Positions 47,368 through 55,925 of a stretch of 64,000 nucleotides of DNA are shown here, one piece after another. Under the pieces are notes generated by a model. It saw only the letters and a list, made by a program, of their open reading frames with translations, made no database searches and was not told the origin of the DNA. Position 1 is the first letter of the stretch; every line of letters starts with the position of its first letter. The DNA comes from Telluria beijingensis (GTDB lineage: Bacteria; Pseudomonadota; Gammaproteobacteria; Burkholderiales; Burkholderiaceae_D). The stretch is taken from NCBI RefSeq assembly GCF_030770395.1, contig NZ_CP132480.1:3153792-3217791 (forward strand), in the 5' to 3' direction. The position numbers and the translations under genes were made by a program.

Positions 47368-50300
47368 TCAGTCCTGCGGCAGGCCGACCAGTTCGACCGG
47401 CGCCAGGCCGCTGAGATCGGCGCCGGCATCGACCAGGACTTCTGTGGTCGCCAGCGCCGTGCCATCGTCGCCGTCGTCGAAGATCCAGTCGATGTAGACC
47501 GAGGTGGGCAGCGTGTCGCCGTCATACTGGTAGCCGATGCCATGCATGGCGCGGTTGACCAGGCCCTGGGTCGCTTCATCGTTGAATTCCAGCGTCAGCA
47601 CGCCGTCTTCCTGGCTGGCGCTGCCGATCGCGATGCCGCCGACCGTCAGCAGGCCGCCCGCGAAGCTGACTTCGCCCAGCGCCGAGAACACGTCTTCGGG
47701 CGCCGCGCCTTCCTGGCGTACCAGCGTCAGCGACGCGCCGCCGTAGTCGCCGCGCGCATGCAGCTCGGCGTCGTAAATGGCCGCATTCGCGTCCAGCGCC
47801 ACCGCATTGCCCCCGCCGAAGCGCACGCTGCCCTCGATCGACGATGTCGGCTCCGGGTTGAAATCGGCGTCGAGCGTGCCGTCGGCATTCACGCGCGCCA
47901 GCAGCGGCTGGACGTTATCGAGGGCGATGTCGGTGGTGGTGGTGCCGAACACCACGAACTGGCCGTCGACCAGGGCCAGCCCGCCCGGATCCCGGCCCAC
48001 ACCCAGGCCATGGCCCGGAATCACCGTGATGCCGTCGTCGCCAAAGCCCGTGTCGAGCCGGCCGTCCCCGTGGTAGCGCACCAGCATCAATTCGCCCCCC
48101 AGGCCCATGCTGCTCGAGGTCGCGCCGATGGTGCCGAGGGTGACGATCTTGCCGTCGGGCTGGACTACCATGTGGGCGAACACATCGTGGCCGTCGGTCA
48201 GGTGGGCCCGCACCACGCCGCCGGCGCCGAAGGCGGCATCGAGGCTGCCGTCGGGATGCAGGCGCATCAGGAAGCCATCGACATCGTTGGCCGGCGAGCG
48301 CATGGTGCCGGCCACGAGGATCTTCCCGTCCGGGAGCACGTGGACCGCGCGCGCATTGTCGGTGCCGGCGCCGAGCGGCTGGACCAGCATGCCCTCATCG
48401 GCGAAACCGGTATCGAGGTCGCCGTCCGCATCGAAGCGCACCACCAGGACGTCCGGACTGGCGCCGATGCCGGCGCTGATGAAACCGGCCATCAGCAGCT
48501 TGCCGTTGGCCTGCAGCGCCATGTGGCTCAAGGACACCGCCCCGCCAGGCGGAGCGAAGACCAGCTTGCCGCTGTCGCCGAAGCTGGTATCGAGCGCCCC
48601 GTCTTCATCGAGACGGATCGCCACCACTTGTCCGCCCCCGGTGTTGACGCTGCCTGGCCCGGCGACGATCACCTTGCCGTCGGGCTGCAGCAGCATCTCG
48701 ATCGGCAGGTCGGACCCGGGAGCGACGTCCACCACCACCGAACCGCCATCGCCGAATCCGGTGTCCGGGCTGCCATCCGCGTTCAGGCGCATGATGCGGA
48801 AGTCGAACACGGCGCCCGGCGTCGATACCGCCAGCATGATCTTCCCGTTTGGCAGCTCGAGCGGCGCCGGGTTCAGGTTGATGCCGTCCGTATCGAGCAC
48901 GACGCGGCCATTGCCGTCGCCAAAACCGGTGTCGATGCTGCCGTCGGCATTGTGGCGCGCCAGGATCACCTCGAAGCTGTCGTCATCGTGCACCAGGCCG
49001 CGCACCGACAGCAGCTTGCCGCTGGCGGCTGCGCTTCCGGCCAGTTGCCAGTAACTGATGCCGACATTGTCGACCGCGACCCCGGCCGGCACGCCGGCGA
49101 AGCTCGGGGCCGTGTTGGCCGGTTCCGGTTCCGGCTCTTGCTCGACCACGATCCGCACCTCGGTCACGGCACTGGCCTGCGCTTCGCCATCGCTGAAGGT
49201 CCAGGCGATCGGCACCGAGGCCGGCGGCGTGGCGCTGGCGTTGGCATAGGCGATGCCGTGCATGGCGCGGTTGACCAGGCCTTGAGTGGCCGCTTCGTCA
49301 AACACCAGCGTCAGGGCGCCGCCGGCCTGGGTGACGCTGCCGATGGCGATGCCGTCGACGAGCAGCACGCCGTTCGCGAAGCTCACTTCCCCGAGCGCGC
49401 TAAAGCGGTCATTGCTGGAGGCCCCGCCCTGGCGCGCCAGGGTCAGGCTGGCGCCGTCGTAATGGCCGCGCGCGGCCATGTCGGCGTCGAAGATGGCGGC
49501 GTCGGCATCGAGCACTGTCGGCGTCACGCCATCGACCGTCACGCTGCCGCCCACCGAGGATACGGGGTTCGCATTGAAGCTGGCATCCAGGCGGCCGTCG
49601 GCATCGATGCGCGCCAGCACGGTGCTGACGTTGCCGGTGCCGGGGTCGTCCAGGGTATTGCCGAACACGATGATCTGGCCGTCGACGATCTCCATGGCGC
49701 CCGGATCGACGCCGGTGCCGATGCCCTGGGTCGGGATGTGCACGACGCCGTTATTGCCGAAGGCCGTGTCCAGGCGGCCGTCGGCGTGGTAGCGCGCCAC
49801 CATCAGCTCGGCGCCGGTGCTGGTCGTGAGGCCGCCGTTCATGCTGCCGAACACCACGATCTTGCCGTCCTCTTGCACCGCCATCTGCGAGAACAGGTCA
49901 TGGCCGCCAGTGAGGCGCGCGATCGCGACGCCGCCCGTGCCGAAGCTGGCGTCGAGCGAGCCGTCGGCGTTCAGGCGCACCAGCGCGCTGTCGACGTCGT
50001 TGTTCGAGGAGCGGGTGGTGCCGGCGACCAGGATCTTGCCGTCTTCCAGCGCCACCACCGCGCGCGCATTGTCGGTGCCGGGACCGACCGGCAACACCAC
50101 CGAACCGCCAGTGCCGAAGCTCGTGTCCGGACGGCCGTCGACGCCAACCCGGGCGATGGCGAAATCGAGTCCGGTGCCGCTGCCCTGGGCCAGGCCGACC
50201 ATCAGGAACTTGCCGTCCTGCTGCAGCGTCGCGTGGCTGACGGATGCGGCCTGGCCGGGGCGCGGGCTGAACTGCAGCGTGCCGCCATCGTTGAAGCTGG

Positions 50301-52347
50301 TGTCGAGGCTACCGTCGGGCAGCAGGCGCACGACGCCGAAGCCCATGCCGTTATTGATCATATCGATCGCGGCGACCACGATGCGCCCGTCCGGCATCAA
50401 CAGGATGTCGGTCGGCAGGTCGCTGTTCGGGCCGATCGAGACCACCACCGAACCGTCGTCGCCGAAGTCCGTGTCCAGGTGGCCGTCCGCGTTCAGGCGC
50501 AGCACGCGCACGTCGAAGTTGGCGCCGGCCGTGGCCAGCGCCACCAGGATTTTTCCGTCCGGCTGCTGGACCGGATTGGTGTTGGCGACGACCTGGCCCG
50601 GCAAGGCTATGCGGCCGCCATCGCCGAAGCCGGGGTCCAGGCGGCCGTCGGCGAGATTGCGCACCAGCGCCACTTCGTAGCCGCCATCCTCGAACAGGAT
50701 GGTGCGCAGCGACAGCAGCTTGCCGTCGGCCAGCACGGTACCGCCCACCAGTACCTGGTCGACGCCGGTGCGGTCGATCGCCACCCCGGCCGGCGCGCCG
50801 GCGAAGGTCGGCGCGGAATTCGGCTCAGGCTCAGGCTCCGGCGCAGGCAGGTCGTCGAGGTCAATCCAGCGCCCGCTGCCGGGCGCCGTGACCAGCACCG
50901 ACTCGATATTGCGCAGGTAATCCTTCTGGCTGCCTTCGCCGTAGGTCACCATCCAGTCGTAGTCCGGATCGTCCGACGCCAGCACCCGGACCGCAGCCAT
51001 GGCTTCGGCCGAAGCGACGGCGATCTCGAACACATCCCGGCCTTCGCCATTGGCGCCACCATCGATGCGGCTGTTGCCGGCGCCGTTGCGGATGGTGTCG
51101 GCCTGGCCGCTGCCGGTGATGACGTCGTCGCCGGCGCCGCCGTCGATCCAGACACCCTGGCCGGTCTCGCGCATGCGCTCGGCAAGGGCGTCCGACACCA
51201 GGTCGTCGGCGCGGATGGTGTCGGCGCCGGGCGAGCCGTCGATCCAGGCCAGGTGCGGCAAGTCGGGCAGGTCGGGCTGGTCCAGGTCGACTTCATTGAT
51301 GCTGACCTCGAGCGCGATCTCGCGCCGCACGACGCCAGTGGCGGCATCGCCGTGAAACTGGATCGCGACGCGTTCGATATTGCGGACATAGTCGGTATCG
51401 CCGCCGGCCACCACCTTGTGCGTATAGCCGTCGGCGAAGGCCGCGCCATCGGCGCCATCGGCGCCGGCGGCCAGCAATTCCACCCGCACCGCGGCCAACT
51501 GCTCGCGCGTGGCGACCCGCACGAGCAGGAAATCGTGCCCGGCGCCGCCGTCGACGTGTTCGGCGCCGCTGCCGGCGACGATGGCGTCGTCCCAGACGGA
51601 GCCGACCACCGTGTCGCTGCCGGCGCCCATGTCGATGTAGGCGCCGCGTCCGTACTGTTCCATCAGGGCCAGCGTGGCGGCCGGGATGTCGGTCCCGGCG
51701 TCGAACGTCTCGGGCCACTGCGAGCCGGCGACCCAGGCGAAGTGCCTCGCCGCCGCCAGGTTGGCCTGCGGGTCGATCGTGCGCACCTCCGGCGCCAGCA
51801 GGAAGGTGCGCACGAAGGCATTGCCGGCGTCGGAACGGAACACGTTCACCTGCTCGACGTTCTTCAGGTAGTCGGTCTGGTCGCCGTTGGCGACCTTGAA
51901 GCGGTAGCCGGCTGCATGCGCATCGCCGTCGGCGCCGTCGGCGCTGGCGTCCAGCGCCGTGACCCGCAACGCGGCCTCGGCCTCGGCGGAAGCGACGAAC
52001 ACATTGAGCACGTCGCGCGCCTGGCTGCCATCGGGCGCCGTACCCAGGTTGGCGCCGCCGTCGATGCGGTTGACGCCCGCGCCGGTGCTGAACACATCGC
52101 CCCAGTCGGAGCCGGTAGCGGTGTCGCCGCCGCCGCCGAGCGCGACCGAGATGCCGCGCCCGTACTGCGCCATGCGCGACTGGGTGGCGGCCGAGATGTC
52201 GGCCGGATCGAATTCCTCGGCGGCCGCAGTGCCGTTGGCGATCGCGAAGACATGCTGGGAAGCGAGGTCGGGTCCCCAGGCGGCCTTGGTGGGGTCGAGC
52301 GGGTCGACCGGGATTTCGCTGAGGGTGACGGTATTGGTGGTGGTCAT
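47368..52347 (-). CDS. giant protein with RTX-like and delta-60 repeats
   Basis: 1659 residues; AAGGA seven bases before the ATG. Residues 1-505 hold three similar modules, each with an RTX-like glycine/aspartate core (GGAGDDVITGSGQADTI and similar) and a closing TDYLKNVE/YVRNIE segment. Residues about 510-1070 and 1077-1640 are two copies of one large unit: each begins APxFAGxPAGVA, carries a series of delta-60 repeats (DGKILVAGTTRSS..., RLNADGSLDASFG...) that likely form a beta-propeller, and ends with GLVNRAMHGI-type and W.F.DG segments. No signal peptide; the RTX-like start suggests type I secretion, not proven. It follows the proline-repeat lipoprotein by 29 bases on the same strand. Confidence 0.88.
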   Translation of the reverse strand: MTTTNTVTLSEIPVDPLDPTKAAWGPDLASQHVFAIANGTAAAEEFDPADISAATQSRMAQYGRGISVALGGGGDTATGSDWGDVFSTGAGVNRIDGGANLGTAPDGSQARDVLNVFVASAEAEAALRVTALDASADGADGDAHAAGYRFKVANGDQTDYLKNVEQVNVFRSDAGNAFVRTFLLAPEVRTIDPQANLAAARHFAWVAGSQWPETFDAGTDIPAATLALMEQYGRGAYIDMGAGSDTVVGSVWDDAIVAGSGAEHVDGGAGHDFLLVRVATREQLAAVRVELLAAGADGADGAAFADGYTHKVVAGGDTDYVRNIERVAIQFHGDAATGVVRREIALEVSINEVDLDQPDLPDLPHLAWIDGSPGADTIRADDLVSDALAERMRETGQGVWIDGGAGDDVITGSGQADTIRNGAGNSRIDGGANGEGRDVFEIAVASAEAMAAVRVLASDDPDYDWMVTYGEGSQKDYLRNIESVLVTAPGSGRWIDLDDLPAPEPEPEPNSAPTFAGAPAGVAIDRTGVDQVLVGGTVLADGKLLSLRTILFEDGGYEVALVRNLADGRLDPGFGDGGRIALPGQVVANTNPVQQPDGKILVALATAGANFDVRVLRLNADGHLDTDFGDDGSVVVSIGPNSDLPTDILLMPDGRIVVAAIDMINNGMGFGVVRLLPDGSLDTSFNDGGTLQFSPRPGQAASVSHATLQQDGKFLMVGLAQGSGTGLDFAIARVGVDGRPDTSFGTGGSVVLPVGPGTDNARAVVALEDGKILVAGTTRSSNNDVDSALVRLNADGSLDASFGTGGVAIARLTGGHDLFSQMAVQEDGKIVVFGSMNGGLTTSTGAELMVARYHADGRLDTAFGNNGVVHIPTQGIGTGVDPGAMEIVDGQIIVFGNTLDDPGTGNVSTVLARIDADGRLDASFNANPVSSVGGSVTVDGVTPTVLDADAAIFDADMAARGHYDGASLTLARQGGASSNDRFSALGEVSFANGVLLVDGIAIGSVTQAGGALTLVFDEAATQGLVNRAMHGIAYANASATPPASVPIAWTFSDGEAQASAVTEVRIVVEQEPEPEPANTAPSFAGVPAGVAVDNVGISYWQLAGSAAASGKLLSVRGLVHDDDSFEVILARHNADGSIDTGFGDGNGRVVLDTDGINLNPAPLELPNGKIMLAVSTPGAVFDFRIMRLNADGSPDTGFGDGGSVVVDVAPGSDLPIEMLLQPDGKVIVAGPGSVNTGGGQVVAIRLDEDGALDTSFGDSGKLVFAPPGGAVSLSHMALQANGKLLMAGFISAGIGASPDVLVVRFDADGDLDTGFADEGMLVQPLGAGTDNARAVHVLPDGKILVAGTMRSPANDVDGFLMRLHPDGSLDAAFGAGGVVRAHLTDGHDVFAHMVVQPDGKIVTLGTIGATSSSMGLGGELMLVRYHGDGRLDTGFGDDGITVIPGHGLGVGRDPGGLALVDGQFVVFGTTTTDIALDNVQPLLARVNADGTLDADFNPEPTSSIEGSVRFGGGNAVALDANAAIYDAELHARGDYGGASLTLVRQEGAAPEDVFSALGEVSFAGGLLTVGGIAIGSASQEDGVLTLEFNDEATQGLVNRAMHGIGYQYDGDTLPTSVYIDWIFDDGDDGTALATTEVLVDAGADLSGLAPVELVGLPQD

Positions 52348-52376
52348 GGTCTATCCTTGCTGCGTCGGTATCGATG

Positions 52377-53879
52377 TCAGGTGCCCGGGAACACAGGCGG
52401 CGGCAGGGTCGGCGCCGGCGTCGGCGCGGGTGTCGGCGCCAGCGTCGGTGCGGGTGTCGGCGCGGCGGTCGGCGCCTGCGTGGGGGCTGCCGTCGGCGCC
52501 GGCGTTGGTGCGGGTGTCGGTGCCGGGGTCGGTGCCGGGGTCGGTGCTGGCGTCGGCGCCGGGGTCGGCGCCGGGGTCGGTGCGGGTGTCGGCGCAGGTG
52601 TCGGTGCGGGCGTCGGTGCGGGCGTCGGCGCCGGCGTCGGTGCTGGCGTCGGTGCAGGCGTCGGTGCAGGCGTCGGCGCCGGGGTCGGCGCAGGCGTGGG
52701 TGCAGGCGTCGGTGGCGCGCCCGACAGCGTTTGCAGCGCGACCAGCACGCCGGCCAGGGCCGGCGCGGGCTGGGCGGATGCCGGCGGCACGGTGTCCAGC
52801 ACGACGGCGGCATCCACCAGCGCCAGCAGCGCCGGCGCCAGGCCGGCCGCGCGCGCGACCGCCGCCAGGCGCATTGGCTCCCCGCCCATCGTGGCGGCGG
52901 CATGTTCGGCGCGATACTGGACCTGGTCGACCAGGCGGATCACCGGATCGACGTGCTGCGCCAGCGCCGCCTGCAGCGCCGCGCCGGCGGCATCGGGTGC
53001 GGCCTGCATCACGGCGCCGACCGCGATGGCCAGGCTGGCTTCGGCCAGCCGCGCGACGTCGGCCGCGAGCGGCGCCGCATTGCGCACTTCGGCGCGCCGG
53101 TTCAGCAACCGGTCGTGACGCTCGACGGCGCCCTGGACCAGCGCGGCGACGCCCACCGGCCCCGCGTCCTGGGCGGCACCCAGGCGCGCCACCTCGGCGG
53201 CCACCGCCTGCGCCACCCGGCCGTAGGCGGCCACCGGGCTGGCATCGAGCCCCTGCTCGGCGCGCGCCAGCACTTCCATCGCCATCTGCAGCGCCACCAT
53301 CTTCTGCACCAGCATCGGCTCGCGCGTCGCCAGCGTCAGCGGATCGCTGTCGAGCGCCAGCGCCGACGACAGCCCGAACACGCGCGCCGCCGCCTGGCGC
53401 GCCTGCGCCTGCGAGGTCGCGGCGCCAGACGCCAGCATCGCTTCGACGATCGTGGTCAAGGGCGTCACGACGACCGACGGCTTGCTGGCCGCATCCTCGA
53501 TGATGGCGCCCAGTGCATAGCCGAACGGCAGGCCGGTGGAGCTGTCGGTGCCGCCCGTCACGCGCAGGCGCAGGCCGTTGAGCTGGGCGGCGCTCAGTGC
53601 CGCGGTGAGACTGTATTTACCTTCGGCGTCGGTCTGGGCCGACGGTTCGCCCGCATCGCGCACGCCGTTGTTGTTCTGGTCCAGCCAGATGCTGGCGCCG
53701 CCCAGGTAACCGTCGACCACGACCCCGGTCAATGTAGCGCTGGGCGGCGGTGGCGGCGGTGGCACGACCGGGCCCGGCGCAGGTGGAGCGGGATCGCTGC
53801 CGCCGCCACCGCATCCGCCCAGGGCAAGGGCAAGGGTCAGGGCCAGCGTGGAACGTTGGGGCGAAGGGGGTTTGTACAT
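52377..53879 (-). CDS. lipoprotein with proline/threonine/alanine repeat tail
   Basis: 500 residues from MYKPPSPQRSTLALTLA; the ATG at 53945 is less likely. Lipobox LALGGCGGGG gives an N-terminal lipid anchor. A Pro-rich linker (VVPPPPPPPS), then a carboxypeptidase-regulatory/SdrD-like segment (WLDQNNNGVRDAGEPSAQTD) and a long helical region (about 120-385). The C-terminal ~105 residues are PTPA repeats from a 12-bp tandem. Probably spans the cell surface. Operon with the giant RTX/delta-60 gene. Confidence 0.83.
   Translation of the reverse strand: MYKPPSPQRSTLALTLALALGGCGGGGSDPAPPAPGPVVPPPPPPPSATLTGVVVDGYLGGASIWLDQNNNGVRDAGEPSAQTDAEGKYSLTAALSAAQLNGLRLRVTGGTDSSTGLPFGYALGAIIEDAASKPSVVVTPLTTIVEAMLASGAATSQAQARQAAARVFGLSSALALDSDPLTLATREPMLVQKMVALQMAMEVLARAEQGLDASPVAAYGRVAQAVAAEVARLGAAQDAGPVGVAALVQGAVERHDRLLNRRAEVRNAAPLAADVARLAEASLAIAVGAVMQAAPDAAGAALQAALAQHVDPVIRLVDQVQYRAEHAAATMGGEPMRLAAVARAAGLAPALLALVDAAVVLDTVPPASAQPAPALAGVLVALQTLSGAPPTPAPTPAPTPAPTPAPTPAPTPAPTPAPTPAPTPAPTPAPTPAPTPAPTPAPTPAPTPAPTPAPTPAPTPAPTAAPTQAPTAAPTPAPTLAPTPAPTPAPTLPPPVFPGT
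52405..52713. repeat. 12-bp minisatellite coding for PTPA repeats
   Basis: About 26 units of GTCGGNGCNGGN on the + strand, read as PTPA on the - strand, with some PTAA, PTQA and PTLA variants. The third-position variation means the units are not identical, so the array is old or selected for protein sequence, but copy number could still change. Confidence 0.88.
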
Positions 53880-53992
53880 GGTTAGTCTCGGTGAACGCGA
53901 TGCCAGCGAGACTAAGTGATTTCGTTTTCGACAACCATTCCCCAATTGGGGAACGGTTGCGAAGGAAGGGCGTCAATTGGATGTGCGAGCGG

Positions 53993-54021
53993 CTTGGGTC
54001 CCCGCCTTCGCGGGGACGACG
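53993..54021. repeat. single dispersed palindrome, family A
   Basis: CTTGGGTCCCCGCC followed by TTCGCGGGGACGACG, the same as the right units of the pairs. It lies between the lipoprotein gene and the M14 peptidase stop. Confidence 0.85.
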
Positions 54022-54043
54022 ATGCTGCTGCTGGAGGTAACGG

Positions 54044-55813
54044 TTACGGCGCAGTATTCGCGCGCAGCACCGGATACAGGTTCAGGCGCTCGTCATACGA
54101 GGTGTGACGCTTGGCGAAGAATTCCAGGCGCGCCTGCGGGTTCTTGGCGAACGCCGGATCGCTGTCGAGACGTTCCCGGAACGCCTTCGCCACCGCCGGG
54201 TCGGCCGCCATCTGCTCGCGCGCCACGTCTTCGGCCACATAGTCTTCCATGTATTCCTTGCGCTCGAAGGCGGTATTGAAGGCGCCCCAGGCCAGCAGCG
54301 AATCGGCGGCCTGCGGCTCCAGCATCGCCACCACCAGGCGCGCCTTCGCCTGCGCGATCGGCACGAACAGCGAACCTGGCGCTACCGCGCGCGTCTCCGG
54401 CGTCCACTTGCCTTCCACCGTCAGGCGCTGGTGGCCTTCGACCGAGCCGGCGGCAAGAGTCGCCTTGTCGGCCCGGAAGGTCTCGGCGTCGAAGCGCTCG
54501 ACGGCCTTGTCCAGCTTGCGGAATGCGATGCCGTGCTGGTGCAGCTTCTCGCCCACGATCGCGGCGTAGGCGGCCGGGATCACGTAGCCGGCGCGCGGCG
54601 CGGTGACATGGACGTCGGCCACGATGTCCTGCCACAGCGGCACGCGCCACACCTGCGGCTTGGTCTCGTCGTAGCGCGTCATCAGGGCGCCCGACACTTC
54701 CGACGGCGTGCGCGTGTATTCGTAGCCGTTGAAGTCGACCATCTCCTTCTTGTCGCTCGCCTTATACGACAGCGCCACCGGCTGGTTGCCCAGCTTGGCC
54801 GCGCGCGCGTCGGCGGCATAGGCCGCCTGCTGCCACCCCTTGCCGTTCTTTGCGACCTGGTCCAGCACCGACACCACGGTGTTGCGGGTGATGCGCACGC
54901 GCACCGGGTATTCCTTCCACGAGTGGGTTTCCACCAGCATCGCCATGCGGTTGCGCAGCTGGAAGTAGCCGGTCGAGAAGCGCGGGTCCGAAACGCCGTC
55001 CATGAAGCCCGACATCGGGTCGTCATGCTTCACGAACGACATGTAGTAGGACTGCGGCGTCGAGCCCTCTTTCGCGATGTCCTTGATCACGTTGCTGCGC
55101 AGGGCCAGGCCGGCCTTGCGGAATTCCGGGTCGCCCGAGTACACCGGCTCGACCTGGATCGAGATATCGTGCTGGAACTTGGCGCCGTTGGTCGCGTGCA
55201 GGTCGACGTAGACCAGCGGATCCCAGGCGTTCACCAGAGCCAGCATGGCCTGCATCTCGGGCGCGTCGGCCTTCAGGTAGTCGCGGTTCAGGTTGTAGTT
55301 CTGGGCGGTGGTGCGCCAGCCCATCTCGACCGGGCCGCGCTGGTTCGGGCGGTTCCACTTGCCGAAGCGCTCGTGGCCGTCGACGTTGAACACCGGGACG
55401 AAGATCAGCACCTGCCTGTCCAGCGCGCCCTTGGCCGCGCGGCCTTCGAGCGCTTCGCGCAACGCCAGGAAGCCGGCGTCCTTGCCGTCGATCTCGCCGG
55501 CATGGATGCCGCCCTGGACCAGGGTCACGGGCAGGCCCTGCTTCTTCGCTGCCTCTGGCGTGAACACGCCGCCGTTGTTGACGACCAGCGCCTTCATCGG
55601 CCGGCCTTCTGGCGTGATGCCGAAGTCGATGCACTGGACCTGCTTCGGATACGCCTGCTGGAATGCGGCGCACAGCGCGATCGTCTCGTCGTAGCGGCCG
55701 GTGGCGGTGAAGCCCGAGCGTTCCGACACGGTGGTCAGGTTGGGGGCGGCGTGGGCGAATTGGCTGAGGGGGAAGGCCGACAACAGGGCCAGCAGTAACG
55801 CAGAACGGATCAT
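54044..55813 (-). CDS. secreted M14-family zinc carboxypeptidase
   Basis: 589 residues. Signal peptide 1-22. M14 metal site: His and Glu in GGIHAGEIDGKD, second His in VYVDLHATNG; catalytic Glu in MLVETHSWKEY. After about residue 330 a C-terminal region of unclear fold follows. The protein probably trims C-terminal residues of peptides outside the cell. It stands alone; the S41 peptidase gene upstream has its own start after a 110-base gap. Confidence 0.88.
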   Translation of the reverse strand: MIRSALLLALLSAFPLSQFAHAAPNLTTVSERSGFTATGRYDETIALCAAFQQAYPKQVQCIDFGITPEGRPMKALVVNNGGVFTPEAAKKQGLPVTLVQGGIHAGEIDGKDAGFLALREALEGRAAKGALDRQVLIFVPVFNVDGHERFGKWNRPNQRGPVEMGWRTTAQNYNLNRDYLKADAPEMQAMLALVNAWDPLVYVDLHATNGAKFQHDISIQVEPVYSGDPEFRKAGLALRSNVIKDIAKEGSTPQSYYMSFVKHDDPMSGFMDGVSDPRFSTGYFQLRNRMAMLVETHSWKEYPVRVRITRNTVVSVLDQVAKNGKGWQQAAYAADARAAKLGNQPVALSYKASDKKEMVDFNGYEYTRTPSEVSGALMTRYDETKPQVWRVPLWQDIVADVHVTAPRAGYVIPAAYAAIVGEKLHQHGIAFRKLDKAVERFDAETFRADKATLAAGSVEGHQRLTVEGKWTPETRAVAPGSLFVPIAQAKARLVVAMLEPQAADSLLAWGAFNTAFERKEYMEDYVAEDVAREQMAADPAVAKAFRERLDSDPAFAKNPQARLEFFAKRHTSYDERLNLYPVLRANTAP

Positions 55814-55876
55814 CGAAAAGCTCCGGCAAGGGCGAGGAAGGAAGCCGGAGATTATAGACGTGTTCTAGATGCAACA

Positions 55877-55907
55877 GTTGGGTGGGCGGCATTGCCGTCC
55901 ACCCAAC
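55877..55907. repeat. dispersed palindrome, family B variant
   Basis: GTTGGGTGGGCGGC/GCCGTCCACCCAAC with a three-base centre, between the M14 and S41 peptidase genes. Confidence 0.75.
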
Positions 55908-55925
55908 CGCCGCCAGGGCATTGGA

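Noticed and set aside
52405..52713. CRISPR-like tandem array
   Set aside because: Units are 12 bp and directly adjacent with no spacers; it is a coding minisatellite.
47542..53118. A 1858-codon open frame on + with long GVGAGVGA stretches
   Set aside because: It lies antisense to two well-supported genes (the RTX/delta-60 protein and the lipoprotein). The GVGA run is the other-strand reading of the PTPA minisatellite. Long antisense frames are common at this G/C content.
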